Assembly (NCBI RefSeq): GCF_031143425.1
Contig: NC_090447.1
Coordinates: 27,618,238 to 27,682,237, forward strand
Direction: 5' to 3'
DNA length: 64,000 bases
Source of the DNA: Pleurodeles waltl
Taxonomy: Eukaryota > Chordata > Amphibia > Caudata > Salamandridae
Below are positions 34,531 through 45,815 of this stretch, one piece after another. The notes under the pieces are model-generated. The model was not told the origin of the DNA and did no database searches. It saw nothing but the letters and a program-made list of their open reading frames with translations. How positions within the stretch are numbered: position 1 is the stretch's first letter; the number at the start of each line of letters is the position of its first letter. The translations under genes were made by a program, and so were the position numbers.

Positions 34531-34779
34531 ACGGAGGAACAAAAGTGGAATTATGCTGGAAAGAACAGCATTTATGTTCACTTCTCATTGTGTCTTCCTA
34601 CAGCCTTGAACAAGAGCTTGTGTCTGCTGAACTGCAGACAGAAGAGGCCCTTTAACAACCCCAAACCCCACCCCTGCTGTAGCTGCTAGAACGGGGGATT
34701 CACTGCGCCCTTAAGAGAGGAGGGCGGGTGGCGGAGGCGGGCAAGTCAGAAGCCTACGGGGCAGGCCTAAGGCCAAGCA

Positions 34780-35792
34780 GACTAAGGGACCAGAGACTGC
34801 AGAGGGGCAGCAGCCAGGCAGGGAGAGGGATCAGAGTCTGCAGAGGGGCAACAGCCAGGCAGGGAGAGGGACCAGAGACTGCAGAGGGGCAACAGCCAGG
34901 CAGGGAGAGGGATCAGAGTCTGCAGAGAGGCAACAGCCAGGCAGGGAGAGGGACCAGAGACTGCAGAGGGGCAACAGCCAGGCAGGGAGAGGGACCAGAG
35001 ACTGCAGAGGGGCAACAGCCAGGCAGGGAGAGGAACCAGAGACTGCAGAGGGGCAACAGCAAGGCAGGGAGAGGAACCAGAGACTGCAGAGGGATAACAG
35101 CCAGGCAGGGAGAGGGATCAGAGACTGCAGAGGGGCAACAGCCAGGCAGGGAGAGGGACCAGAGACTGCAGAGGGGCAACAGCCAGGCAGGGAGAGGGAC
35201 CAGAGACTGCAGAGGGGCAACAGCCAGGCAGGGAGAGGGACCAGAGACTGCAGAGGGGCAACAGCCAGGCAGGGAGAGGGACCAGAGACTGCAGAGGGGC
35301 AACAGCCAGGCAGGGAGAGGGACCAAAGACTGCAGAGGGGCAACAGGCAGGGAGAGGGACCAGAGACTTCAGAGGGGCAAAGGCAAGGCAGGAAGAGGGA
35401 CCAGAGACTGGTCTCTTTCCTTGTATGGTGGTTGCCCCAAAGCAGAGACAGCAGTGGGGCAGCAACCAAAGAGAGATAAACCAGAGACTGCAGAGGGGCA
35501 ACAGCCATGCATGGAGAGGGATCAGAGACAGCAGAGAGACAGCAGTCAGGCAGGGGGAGGGACCAGAGACAGTAGTGAGGCAACAGCCAGGCAGGGAGAG
35601 GGCCCAGAGACCACAGTGAGGCAACAGGCAGGCAGGGAGCGCGCCCAGAGACTGTCAGGGGGCAACAGCCAGGCAGGCAGGGAGAGGGACCAGAGACTGC
35701 AGTGGAGCAACAGCCAGGCAGGGAGAGTGCGCAGGGAGAGCGCCCAGAGACTGCAGAGGGGCAACAGCCACGCAGTGGGAGGACCCAGACAC
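34780..35792 (+). repeat. 41-bp minisatellite (with one inverted unit)
   Basis: The unit is AGAGACTGCAGAGGGGCAAC then AGCCAGGCAGGGAGAGGGACC. The period is 41 bp (35161 to 35202 to 35243). About 24 units. Around 35408-35440 one unit is inverted (CTGGTCTCTTTCCTTGTATG, then GTGGTTGCCCC). Open on both strands because the unit lacks stops; not coding. Confidence 0.95.
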
Positions 35793-35922
35793 TCGCTGGA
35801 CCCTCTCCTTGCCTGGCTGTTGCCCCACGGCAGTCTCTGGTCCCTCTCCCTGCCTGGCTGTTGTCCCTCTGCAGTCTCTGGTCCCTCTCCCTGCCTGCTG
35901 CCTCACTGCGGTCTCAGGACAG
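35793..35922 (-). repeat. 41-bp minisatellite, inverted terminal block
   Basis: About three units of the same repeat in reverse orientation (CTCCTTGCCTGGCTGTTGCC, then CCACGGCAGTCTCTGGTCCC) cap the array on its right side. Confidence 0.93.
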
Positions 35923-36154
35923 GCTTAGGGCCTTGGACGGACCAGAGACAGCCAGGACAGCTGCCTGTGCGGGGAATAACCCTCTGATGAAAATCCCCAC
36001 ACTGGAAGTGCTTGCCTTAAAGGGCGGGAGACAAGAAGACATGTTGGCGCACCATCACCTCTGGTTAGGAGAGACGTGCAATGGTGGCAGGCTAGAGTGT
36101 GGCAGGTGATTCAGGGTACCACGGTAGGGGTGCACTAGTGCCTATTAAGTCATT

Positions 36155-36895
36155 TAGGGCCTGATGTACAAAGCCCTTAGGCTACTTAAGTACAAAAGCA
36201 CTTTTATTAATAAACACATTAATTCCGATTCATAAAAGATCTTTTGTGATCCATTCCAAACTGCAAAAATGAGGGGGCTTAGTAGGGGCGTGCACTCCCC
36301 ATTTCTGATTTCGAAATGAATGTACCAATGAATTACAACTGCAATTATGATAGCAAACCACTGATGAGTTATGGATCCCCAATTTGAGGCGGTGACTGAT
36401 TCGCTTCGGGAAAGAGCCCCCTTGGCACCCCTTCCCTTCAGAAATCACCCAGGGCGACTTTTTTTTGGGGGGGGGGGGTGGGGGGAAGGGGGTGGGCGTG
36501 GAGGGGGTAGAAGATGGCATTGGCCACTGGACCACTGCCTCCTTCCCCTGAAGTTTTCTGAAACAGAGCAATTTTTTTGTTTGCGTTTTTTCAAAGCAGC
36601 AGTGGTTCCTTTAAGGCACACGGGATGCCCTTAACTTTGTTTTTTTTTTAAAGAAGTGTTTCCTGTAGGAACGCTATCCTAGGGATGGCCCACTGCACTA
36701 CGACCTGCCTGATGAGTATTCATTGACAAGTCCTTCTACAACCCCTTGCGATTTAGTATTTTGTGACTCTACCTATTAGTACACAGATGAATTTGCAAAT
36801 TATTCCATTTGCCCAAAAAAGTAGTGCACAAATTGCGACAACTACTTGCGAATTGTATACGAGTAGATCTGATATCCGTGTGCTAGAGCGGTGGC
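36155..36895. mobile_element. Old relative of the multi-hairpin MITE
   Basis: Begins GGGCCTGATGTACAAAG and ends near GTAGATCTGATATCCGTG. Interior words align in order with the MITE at 16910: GGACCACTGCCT, CCTTTAAGG.A.ACGGG.TGC, GATGAGTATTCATTGA (versus CATGATTATTCATGAGG) and TTGCGA-rich ends. Most hairpin stems have decayed. It sits between pieces of the GTGCAATGGTGG-type minisatellite (36068 and 36890 onward). Confidence 0.6.
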
Positions 36896-38595
36896 TAATG
36901 TACAAAAATATAAAGTGATTCACCTCTAAGGTGGTGGCTCGTGCCCATCCGTGGTTCAGTGTTCGATGATAGTGGCTAGTGGAAGGTGACAGGGTTACGG
37001 TGGCTAGTGTGTGGGAGGTGACAGCGTTACGGTGGCCAGTGTGTGGGAGGTGACAGCGTTACGGTGGCCAGTGTGTGGGAGGTGACAGGGTTACGGTGGC
37101 CAGTGTGTGGGAGGTGACAGGGTTACGGTGGCCAGTGTGTGGGAGGTGACAGGGTTACGGTGGCCAGTGTGTGGGAGGTGACAGCGTTACGGTGGCTAGT
37201 GTGTGGGAGGTGACAGCGTTACGGTGGCTAGTGTGTGGGAGGTGACAGCGTTACGGTGGCCAGTGTGTGGGAGGTGACAGCGTTACGGTGGCTAGTGTGT
37301 GGGAGGTGACAGGGTTACGGTGGCCAGTGTGTGGGAGGTGACAGGGTTACGGCGTTACGGTGGCTAGTGTGTGGGAGGTGACAGGGTTACGGTGGCCAGT
37401 GTGTGGGAGGTGACAGGGTTACGGTGGCCAGTGTGTGGGAGGTGACAGGGTTACGGTGGCTAGTGTGTGGGAGGTGACAGGGTTACGGTGGCCAGTGTGT
37501 GGGAGGTGACAGCGTTACGGTGGCCAGTGTGTGGGAGGTGACAGCGTTACGGTGGCCAGTGTGTGGGAGGTGACAGCGTTACGGTGGCCAGTGTGTGGGA
37601 GGTGACAGCGTTACGGTGGCCAGTGTGTGGGAGGTGACAGCGTTACGGTGGCCAGTGTGTGGGAGGGGACAGCGTTACGGTGGCCAGTGTGTGGGAGGGG
37701 ACAGCGTTACGGTGGCCAGTGTGTGGGAGGGGACAGCGTTACGGTGGCCAGTGTGTGGGAGGTGACAGGGTTACGGTGGCCAGTGTGTGGGAGGTGACAG
37801 GGTTACGGTGGCCAGTGTGTGGGAGGTGACAGGGTTACGGTGGCCAGTGTGTGGGAGGTGACAGGGTTACGGTGGCTAGTGTGTGGGAGGTGACAGCGTT
37901 ACGGTGGCCAGTGTGTGGGAGGTGACAGCGTTACGGTGGCTAGTGTGTGGGAGGTGACAGGGTTACGGTGGCCAGTGTGTGGGAGGTGACAGGGTTACGG
38001 TGGCCAGTGTGTGGGAGGTGACAGGGTTACGGTGGCCAGTGTGTGGGAGGTGACAGCGTTACGGTGGCTAGTGTGTGGGAGGTGACAGCGTTACGGTAGC
38101 TAGTGTGTGGGAGGTGACAGCGTTACGGTAGCTAGTGTGTGGGAGGTGACAGGGTTACGGTGGGTAGTGTGTGGGAGGTGACAGGGTTACGGTGGGTAGT
38201 GTGGTGACAGGGTTACGGTGGGTAGTGTGTGGGAGGTGACAGGGTTACGGTGGGTAGTGTGTGGGAGGTGACAGGGTTACGGTGGGTAGTGTGTGGGAGG
38301 TGACAGGGTTACGGTGGGTAGTGTGTGGGAGGTGACAGTGTTACGGTGGCTAGTGTGTGGGAGGTGACAGCGTTACGGTGGCCAGTGTGTGGGAGGTGAC
38401 AGCGTTACAGTGGCAGTGTGTGAGGAGCTTCAGCGTGTGCTTGTGGTGCTTTGTGTATGCCAGGAGCGAGGACAAGGCAGTGGGCTACATCGTTTGATAT
38501 GACTCCGTGCGTCACTGCAGTGGCTAATGCACATGGGGTGGAGGAGTGTCAAAGGTGGTTGGCTACTGTACCAGAAGTGTGCAATGGTGGTAGCT
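36896..38595 (+). repeat. 32-bp minisatellite (about 45 units) with degenerate flanks
   Basis: The unit is GTGACAG(G/C)GTTACGGTGG then C(C/T)AGTGTGTGGGAG, 32 bp. The homogeneous core is about 36965-38405. The flanks (36896-36965 and 38420-38595) are older variants built on GTGGCTAGTG and GTGCAATGGTGG words. Runs of the G or C variant at the seventh position of the unit cluster, as expected from local duplication. Confidence 0.95.
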
Positions 38596-38597
38596 AG

Positions 38598-40173
38598 AGG
38601 GGTGAGCAATTCCTATAGCCCGACGCCCAAGAAATATTGTTTGGGGTCAAGGACATGTTCATTTTGTCATTGGGGCAAGTACGCCAAACCCCGTGCAGCA
38701 CAAACCTTTTGGTTGACAGTTTACAGGGAAGGGAACTGTTTGCAGTTAAGGTAATATTTGTCTCCATGTTAATGCTGTTTGAACTTGTATTTATGGTACA
38801 TCACTGTAAAAACCTTTATTATTAGGGTGAGCTCTCTAAATAAACGTTGTAAGCTCGCACTGCACTATTGACAGTGGTTCACTAAAAAAAAAAAGTGGAG
38901 ACACATTTGAAAAGTTTAGAAATATGAGGATATGAGTAATGCTCCCAGAATGCTCTCTGGTTAGATGCAAATGTTTGCAGAAGATTGTAAGCAAGATTAA
39001 TGATTCCTTGCTTTCAAAATAAAATGTTCAGAAACAAATGCAACTAGGGGGAAAAAAAAACCTTTTGCTAAATTACTGTGAAATTTTAGGTACCATTTAT
39101 TTGAAGCAACATTTAGCAAAATGTTTTCATGCATGCTAGTAGTTCCAAAAAGTATTCATAATGGGGGGGGAAGAAAAAAAAAAATGTAACCAATTTCAAC
39201 AAGATTATGGGAAACATGAAAATAAACAAGCATTGGCAAAGCCAATTGATCAGATATTGGTGGTCAGTCTTTTGGTTTTGTCAATGCGTGTCTTGTTTTG
39301 ACATGGCTTTTGTAAAACTTTGACTTTATTGTTGGAGGAGCTGCCAGGCCCTCACCATTGTAACAAACATTGGCAAAAGGCCAACAAAATAAATGTGACC
39401 TCCAAAAGCACACACTGCCACAGCAGTTCCTGGCACTGAACAAAACTACTTTGTGTGCCAAAATCCTCCTTGTGAAAGAGCAAAATGCCATCGTCCACAG
39501 TAAACCCAACTGATAGCTGGATAGAGGAAGAAACAGAATTTTAATAAAAACAAAAGGCTTTTGTTAACGCCCGACCTAGTTAGGGGCCGAATTCTTAAAG
39601 AAAGTCACAAAAGTGCTCCTCTGGTATATATGTCTTTAAATTAATGCAGAATTATGGCTTTCATGAATTTACAGAAGTAGACCAGGAAATCATATTCCTG
39701 GAAAATATTTGTGAACTGTATTTTAGTACAAGTAAATACGCAAGTGTAGATTTGCTCATGAGAAAATCTACTGGGCATTTACAAGTTACATTTTTCTCTA
39801 AACAGTTCCCTGGAAGAACTTCTAATTCTGCCCTTGTCAGGAGTAAATTTCCAACATTTCTGAGTATGGGGAAAGATTAGAGAAGAGCTGGTGAAAATCC
39901 TTAAAACATGCATGTTAGTAGCATTGCACAGACTTAGGCATTCCAACCCTGGAACTGTTGCTTACTGCTTCCCCCAGCCCCAGTAAGTAGATCTGCAGAA
40001 AGGTGGCAACATAAGGAAATTGCTAGTATTCAAACCCTACTATATATAGTATTAGCCCTGGCATAATAAGAGAGGCTATTATCAGAGCTCTTATATAATG
40101 AGATTGACGAGTAGATTTATGAAGCAACCTGTCCCACAGACAAGTAGATATTTTATTTAATTCCCCACCCCTG
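38598..40173 (+). mobile_element. TIR DNA transposon, copy 2
   Basis: Same family as 15913-18206: near-left CCTATAGCCCGACGCCC, TTGTTTGGGGTCAAGG and, at the right, GAAGCAACCTGTCCCACAGA then CAAGTAGATATTTTAT. It is flanked by AGCTAG (38592-38597 and 40174-40179) within minisatellite sequence that reads continuously if the element is removed. No ORF. It lacks both MITEs present in copy 1 and contains about 90 bp (near 38970-39060) that copy 1 lacks. Confidence 0.88.
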
Positions 40174-40420
40174 AGCTAGTGTGCAATGGTGATGGGCTAT
40201 TACACAGCAGGTGTGCAATTGTGGTGGGTAGTGTATCTGAGGTGGTTCAGTGAGCAATGTGGCAGGTTTGTGTACATGAGAGATGCACTGGTAGTACACG
40301 AGGCTGTCCACTGTGTGATGGTGGCGTATGTGACTAGTATGATGGTGATGGTGCATGTGAGGTGTGCGTTGTTGGTGCAGCCAACGCAACGTGGCAGGTG
40401 ATGTGACGGTAACAGACTGT
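40174..40420 (+). repeat. Degenerate GTGCAATGGTGG-type minisatellite, right part
   Basis: Words such as GTGCAATGGTGATGGG, GTGCAATTGTGGTGGGTAG and GTGTGATGGTGGCG continue the array broken by TIR copy 2. Confidence 0.75.
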
Positions 40421-41960
40421 TATTTAGGATGACTGATCAGCAATCAATCAGACATCTAGTACTGGCCAGAACCTGGCCTGCACCAGAACCCTCAAAATCC
40501 TCAGACACATCCTGGAGAGCGCAGAGAGGTCCCAGCTCTGCCCACTAAAGCACAACCATCCATTCAGAAGAGAAGGATCCATGATAGGACATTAGCCGGA
40601 AGGGGAAATGAGGGGGCAGTAGCAGGAATGATGTAAGGAAGAGGGGGTAGCAGAGGGGCACCTGGAGTATCCAGGGCACCATACCATGTCCCCTATGCCC
40701 CAAGATTTCACATGAAACAGCCTGTGGTGAGACAGATGGGCTCATGAGTCCTTAAGGGTACAGCTATCATGAATGCCTGACTCGAACAGCTCAAATGTGA
40801 CATAGCACAGAAGTGTATCTCTTATATCAGACATGAAGGCTAACATGGAACCAGAACCTCTACCTGAACGACAGGTTAGTGATATAAGCCAACAACAAAC
40901 CACCCTCCCCCATGTTTTATGCAGGGTTCATAAAAGCGTAGCTGGGCTACTTAAATCGTGATCTCAGACTCACCTCGATATGCTGCCAGTCAATTTTTCA
41001 TGTAGATGCATCCCTTTCGAGCCCAGCGTGGACGCATTTAGAAAATGTATGGAAATGGAGGCTAGAAGCCCTGGCGGATCACTCAGCAAAGATTCCTGGA
41101 AACTATGGCTTCAAGCCAACTATGAATCAAAACACTACCCAACGAGGTTTGCGAGTGTGTGGGGCAGGTAGAGTCAAATTCTTTCAACACTGCTTCCTCC
41201 TTTTAAAAGAAACCTTCACCTCCTGCTTATCCAAGGACTGTATAGTACTGCTTTCCTGTGCAACAGTGCATTGGAAATTTACTACCATATCAGAATCTTT
41301 GCAATACTCAAAACGTGGTGTGGGAACCATAAAGATGTAGCTGTTCTTGAGCACAAACTCTAACGAACTTGAAGCCAACCTGGCCATGGCAAGGTTCCAA
41401 GATGGTAAGAAACAACCACAAGGCATGACAGGCTCCGGGCTGAATCCATCAGTTACAGCCCTGACTCTAAGAATCCTCCAACAGACCGTGACAAACATCC
41501 ACGTGCATCAGCACAGAAAGGAAAAAAAAACAATTTGAAGGCATAGGTCTAAAGTGCTTTGGAATCAAACCAGGATTAACTAGGTGCTGCACATACCATC
41601 TAAACCTAATACCAGACTGGATTAAGCGATATGGGGGAGGGCTCAAACCCTAAGGATGCATTGAAAGGCACTATGAAGTGACCACCATCAACAAAGAAAA
41701 GATGATCATGCGAGTACAGCCTAAAACAATTTCTAGAAGAGAACTTGGCGCACACACACACACACACCAAGACCCTCTGCTCTTGTCATAGCAAAATCTA
41801 TTGTACTGGGAAAGCCAGAAGACAAACTCCACGCATGGACACAAACTCCAAATAAATTAGATATTTCAGGGCATTTGTAGCCTTTCTAAAAACAGCTCTT
41901 TGCAGGTACTATCCATCAGAAACATGCAGTAAAATACCGGGACCCTCTCATGTTTCTTAC
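40421..41960 (-). other. ILK intron sequence, no other feature seen
   Basis: Downstream of the ILK exon donor. It contains a (CA)n tract at 41753-41768 and an A run at 41521-41531. I searched the minus strand by eye for the next ILK exon (ankyrin repeats) and found none. Confidence 0.6.
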
Positions 41961-42049
41961 CCCTGGTTCAGGTCGTTTTCGGTGTTGTCCAACCACAGCC
42001 TGACTGCCACTGCATTCCCTTCGCGGCACTGCGTGAAGATGTCATCCAT
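41961..42049 (-). CDS. ILK: Integrin-linked kinase, first coding exon (residues 1-29 and two bases of codon 30)
   Basis: ILK is the pseudokinase adaptor at focal adhesions that binds PINCH through its ankyrin repeats, parvin through its kinase-like domain, and beta-integrin tails. From ATG (42049-42047, minus) the exon encodes [19 protein letters not shown], then [10 protein letters not shown], identical to the vertebrate ILK N-terminus as I know it, the stretch leading into the ankyrin repeats. The exon ends CAGGG followed by GTAAGA (donor GT at 41960-41959), leaving two bases (GG) of the conserved Gly30 codon, so the intron is phase 2. The start is fixed by family conservation. No later exon was found at lower coordinates, so the gene continues beyond the left edge of the window. 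All 29 codons are intact and there is no sign of a processed copy, because the splice donor is present. Confidence 0.96.
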
Positions 42050-42205
42050 CTTGGATGAGGATGTCTACCGCCACTAGTCCTGCCTCCGCGCTGTCCGTTC
42101 CTATCCCAGAGCTGGGTCAGGTGCCACCTTCACGACCAATCCAAGCCTTTAAACTACCTTCAGGAGCAGGAACACCAGTATGTCACAGGCTCTGAGAGTC
42201 CAAAC
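42050..42205 (-). other. ILK: Probable ILK 5'UTR part of the exon, with splice acceptor
   Basis: Upstream of the ILK ATG on the minus strand, the sequence CCTGTTTCTCTTCTATGCAG (about 42225-42206) is a strong acceptor: a long pyrimidine tract, CAG, and an AT-rich branch-point-like segment just before it. The exon would then be 245 nt with 156 nt of leader. Vertebrate ILK has a non-coding first exon, which agrees. A possible donor-like CTGAAGGTAG lies inside (about 42170), so a shorter leader exon is an alternative. Confidence 0.6.
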
Positions 42206-44453
42206 CTGCATAGAAGAGAAACAGGATATTAATGTAATTGTAGAAGAGCACCTGTCATAGAATCTGCAAGATAAGAACAGAGAGAGGAACTGCCAGCCAC
42301 CTGACCAGTTACAGGCAAAGCACACTAAATGAGAAGAGTAGAAGACGCACATAAAAACAGGATATGACAAAGAAATGCCAAGACCTCCCAGGGAGTATCT
42401 CCATTCCACATTCAACCACCAGATTCTCTTACCAGGTTCAGACAGAAAGGAAGATTAGAGTTACATGTGCTAGTATAAATCTATCAATACCAAATTGTTG
42501 CAGCGAACATGGGCATTTTGTCCTACTCTTTGAAGATAGGGATGCACAAAAACGAATCAAAAAGGTTTTTGTTAATGTTACTCACTTCCAAACAAGTTCT
42601 GATCCCTTAATATCAGTAATGGAGCAACCATTGATACAATCGCCTACTGGAATCTTGACGTTTCTGGTGTACAATCACTGCCATGGTCATTTTGCTGAAG
42701 TCAATAAAAGAATCTTAAAGATCGGCAAACACAACAGTATAACATAGGAAAACGAGTTATACGGCTTTTCCCAAACGCCCACATGGGGAGTGAGTGAAGA
42801 CGTATTAGCTGAGGCCTTCCAGCCAGTTCTTGCTCTACTTCCTGTTTCTACTGCATAGCAAGGTCATTTACTCATACTCTGGGAAGGGGGCCTACTTCTG
42901 GCATTAGAGCAACTAGGGGAACCATCGGGTGGTGTCTATCAACAAACTGACTATACAGTAGGAAGTATCTGGAGGTGTGACATACCCGTCCTTTAACAAA
43001 AACAGCTCTCTACAAAGCAAACTGTTGTAAGCAATGTAAACTAATCACACTATAAGAAAACCCAGCCTTCCATGGAAGGAGCGTGGTGGCCGTGCTGGTG
43101 AGGAGCTGAAGCCATGAGGGTTCCAAGGACTACTTCAGGGTGAACGTCACTGACGCGAGCACAGAGATGCGGACTGTTTCCTGGGTAATGACAATGTTGG
43201 TGCAGCTCAGTTACCCAATCCCTGGGCCTCAGCAGCTGCGAGACAAGTCATCCTGGTGATACAGTGGCTCAGCTGGACTGGAATCCACCCACAGCAGCTT
43301 CAATGGTGTGATCACCAGTTAAGAGCCAGTTGTAAGGGAGTCTCTTCTGTGGCCCTTTCTGCCACTCCCTCCTCCTGAATAAGGGGAAGGCACAGCATCC
43401 TATAGGGCTACTCCAGGCAGTTGATGCTTGTCACTGGGGTCATGTCTGCCCCTCATTAACAGGGAGCCTCCACTGCTGCACCAGTCTTCATGTGCAATCA
43501 CTCTCTCCAAGCCAGAGTACCATCCACCGGAAATACACCAGCGAAGCGTTGTAATGGAGCGTTACCATCTCAGAGCACACAAGCGCCGCAGCTCTCCTGG
43601 AGCTCATCGGGACACAAAAAAGCAGTAGCAGATCCAATGAGGATGCAAGAGTTGTGCACAACAACACTTTCGGCACCTCAGTTCTATTACTGGGGCATGA
43701 GGTACACAAGTCAAGTCCACTTGGAAGCGATCTCACGACCTGCAGTTGTACTGCGTTGTACTTCTTGCATACAAGGAACACCACAAGAAAGCAAGCACAA
43801 TAATACATTTTTCTGCTGAATATATTTCCAGTTAATTTGATTTCAATTTAAATCATGACCTTGGATCACGGGGACCTCACAAAGTGCACACACGCCAGTC
43901 TACATTGTGACTGGATCCGTGTGTCTCCCAGAAAAAAACAGGTGTCTTCATTTGTGGAAATTGAGAGATCATTTGACAGCAGGTTGTGAATTCGTAGAGT
44001 CCACCCTGTCTTTCAGGGGCTGGGGTGGACCAGATGATGAAGCATGCCACTATTAGAGTGGGTGAGGATCACATATAAAGAAAATAAATATTTTCTTTAT
44101 TCATGCATCCCTGATCTGGGAAAGAAGGACAAGAAGCTAGTTTTTTGGCAAAGAAATACATTGATTTTGAGCGTTAAGAATATTCAAGCTAATCCAGCCT
44201 CGGTTTTCACGCAACACAGCAAACCTTGAACATAATAACCAGTGACTCGCACTGATTGTCCCCAAAAGGATGATTGGTGTCAATCTCGGGCCCTTAGTTT
44301 TGAGGTGTGCATCACCACCAGTCTCTGCTGGAAGCCGATTTGGGTAGTTTGATGCATGTCACCTACTATTACCCAGAGACCATTCTCAATCCCTACTGGG
44401 GGTAGAGCCACACACTGCCATGGTACCAACCTCAGAGATCCGTCTTTCCATTA
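42206..44453 (-). other. ILK intron 1 or upstream sequence, nothing recognised
   Basis: Mixed-composition DNA. A plus-strand frame of 127 codons (42364-42747) has no recognisable motif. I see no exon or mobile element. Confidence 0.45.
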
Positions 44454-44461
44454 GTGTAGAG

Positions 44462-44698
44462 CAGTGGTTCCCAACCTGTGGTCCGGGGACACCTGGGGGT
44501 CCGCGAAGCATTCTCAGTTGGTCCGAGACTGCTTAAAAAATTTAAAAATATTAACAAATATTGACAAATTAGGTCCCTAGCTTCCAGTAATGACTCAGGA
44601 GTGGGTTCCCGGATTCCAATGATGATTCAGTGGGGGTCCCTGGGTTCCATTAATATTAAAATGGGGGTCCACATAAATCAAAAGGCTGGGAACCACTG
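44462..44698. mobile_element. 237-bp hAT-type MITE with perfect 8-bp target duplication
   Basis: Starts CAGTGGTTCCCAACCTG and ends CAGCCTTT-inverse..GGGAACCACTG, perfect 11-bp terminal inverted repeats (CAGTGGTTCCC/GGGAACCACTG). It is flanked by GTGTAGAG on both sides (44454-44461 and 44699-44706). The CAGNG termini and 8-bp duplication define the hAT superfamily. No coding capacity. The interior is rich in GGGGGTCC words. Confidence 0.96.
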
Positions 44699-44706
44699 GT
44701 GTAGAG

Positions 44707-45285
44707 ATAACTTTAATCCAACCAACTCCAAGAGTCCACCTCTAAAACGAAAGCTTCAATACATGTGCTCTTCTGCGAGTCTTAGAAAATGAACTTCGGT
44801 TTCATGTTCTGGTGGCTTACTGCTGTGATGAGCAGCTGAAATGTGCCCCAAGAGCCCTGTCTGGGAGGTACAAGTGAGAATGGAAAGGCAGCTCACGAAG
44901 TTAAGCGACAGAGTGGCTAAACTGCAGGTCATCAACTCAAGACCTGGCAGCTCTGGCTCAGCCGATCACCCTACAGGCTGATAAACCGAGGACCACTGAA
45001 CCAACCAAGAGCAAATGCAAAACTGTATTACAAGTTGTGTTAGGACTGATGCTTGTTGTAGGGATTATACTGTGTTCTTCCTCCTGCAGTGGACACACTA
45101 TACAACTACCTCACATTACAAAGGGTCAAGTAGAAAGTTGAAGAAATCAAAATAATATTCAACATTAAAATAAGCCACTAAAGAATACATTTTTCAACAC
45201 CATCAAGACCCAAACAGAACAATCAAAGATGCAACAACATTCAGTAACTGCCCACAGGTGAAAACCATCAACCCTTCTTTCTACA
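44707..45285. other. Unassigned sequence
   Basis: No recognised feature. Confidence 0.4.
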
Positions 45286-45289
45286 CTTT

Positions 45290-45815
45290 CAAAATCCTCA
45301 GATTGCATGTTATCTCAAAAAGCATCCTCCTCCCTTTATAGTGCCAAAGGCCGCCATGAAAACTGGCCTGGATCGGATTGTTTCCTCTCCGTCCTTTGGA
45401 TGAAATGGCCTCTTCTTAGCCTCTGTCATCTCTCTGCTTTCCTTACTATCAGAGAGTAGCTACTCTGTCTCATGCCGGCCTCACTCTTTACTGTATGTCT
45501 GGAAACTGCCCCACCCTGCCTACAAATCAAACTTTTCATGTGTAACTCCTTGCAATCTAACAGCATCCAGCACCCTCTACCCATCTACTCGGCCCACCGT
45601 GCCTCTGCATGAGCTCACACTAAGGGTCTCAACCTAATCAATGACAAAGAAACTGGAGGAAATGCATGGAACGGTTTCCCAAGAACACAAGACTAACCAC
45701 GATAACTGATAGTCCCTGGAAGAACCACTAACCTTGGGTTCAAGAGTAGCATGCTACCCTCAAAAAATGCTTTACCCCATTGTCAGACATAGTAGGGGCT
45801 ATATAAGTACAAATA
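45290..45815 (+). pseudogene. Possible ancient LINE 3' end
   Basis: Near 45655-45690 the plus strand reads GNAWNGFPRTQ, a weak counterpart of the W(N)SLP motif of L2/CR1 C-termini. The segment ends in GGGGCTATATAAGTACAAAT ACAATG (45791-45816), the kind of tail that terminates such LINEs. Frames are broken throughout. Confidence 0.3.

Noticed and set aside
34728..35987. 419-codon plus-strand ORF rich in Gln/Arg/Gly
   Set aside because: Spans a 41-bp minisatellite, and the minus strand is open over the same stretch (for example 250 codons). There is no start context or splice evidence.
29195..38420. CRISPR-like regular repeats
   Set aside because: Units are contiguous, with no unique spacers, and the genome is a vertebrate; these are minisatellites.
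44880..45000. Segment with tRNA-like phrases (GTGGCTAAACTGC..GGTCATCAACTC)
   Set aside because: No consistent A/B boxes or cloverleaf could be built by eye.
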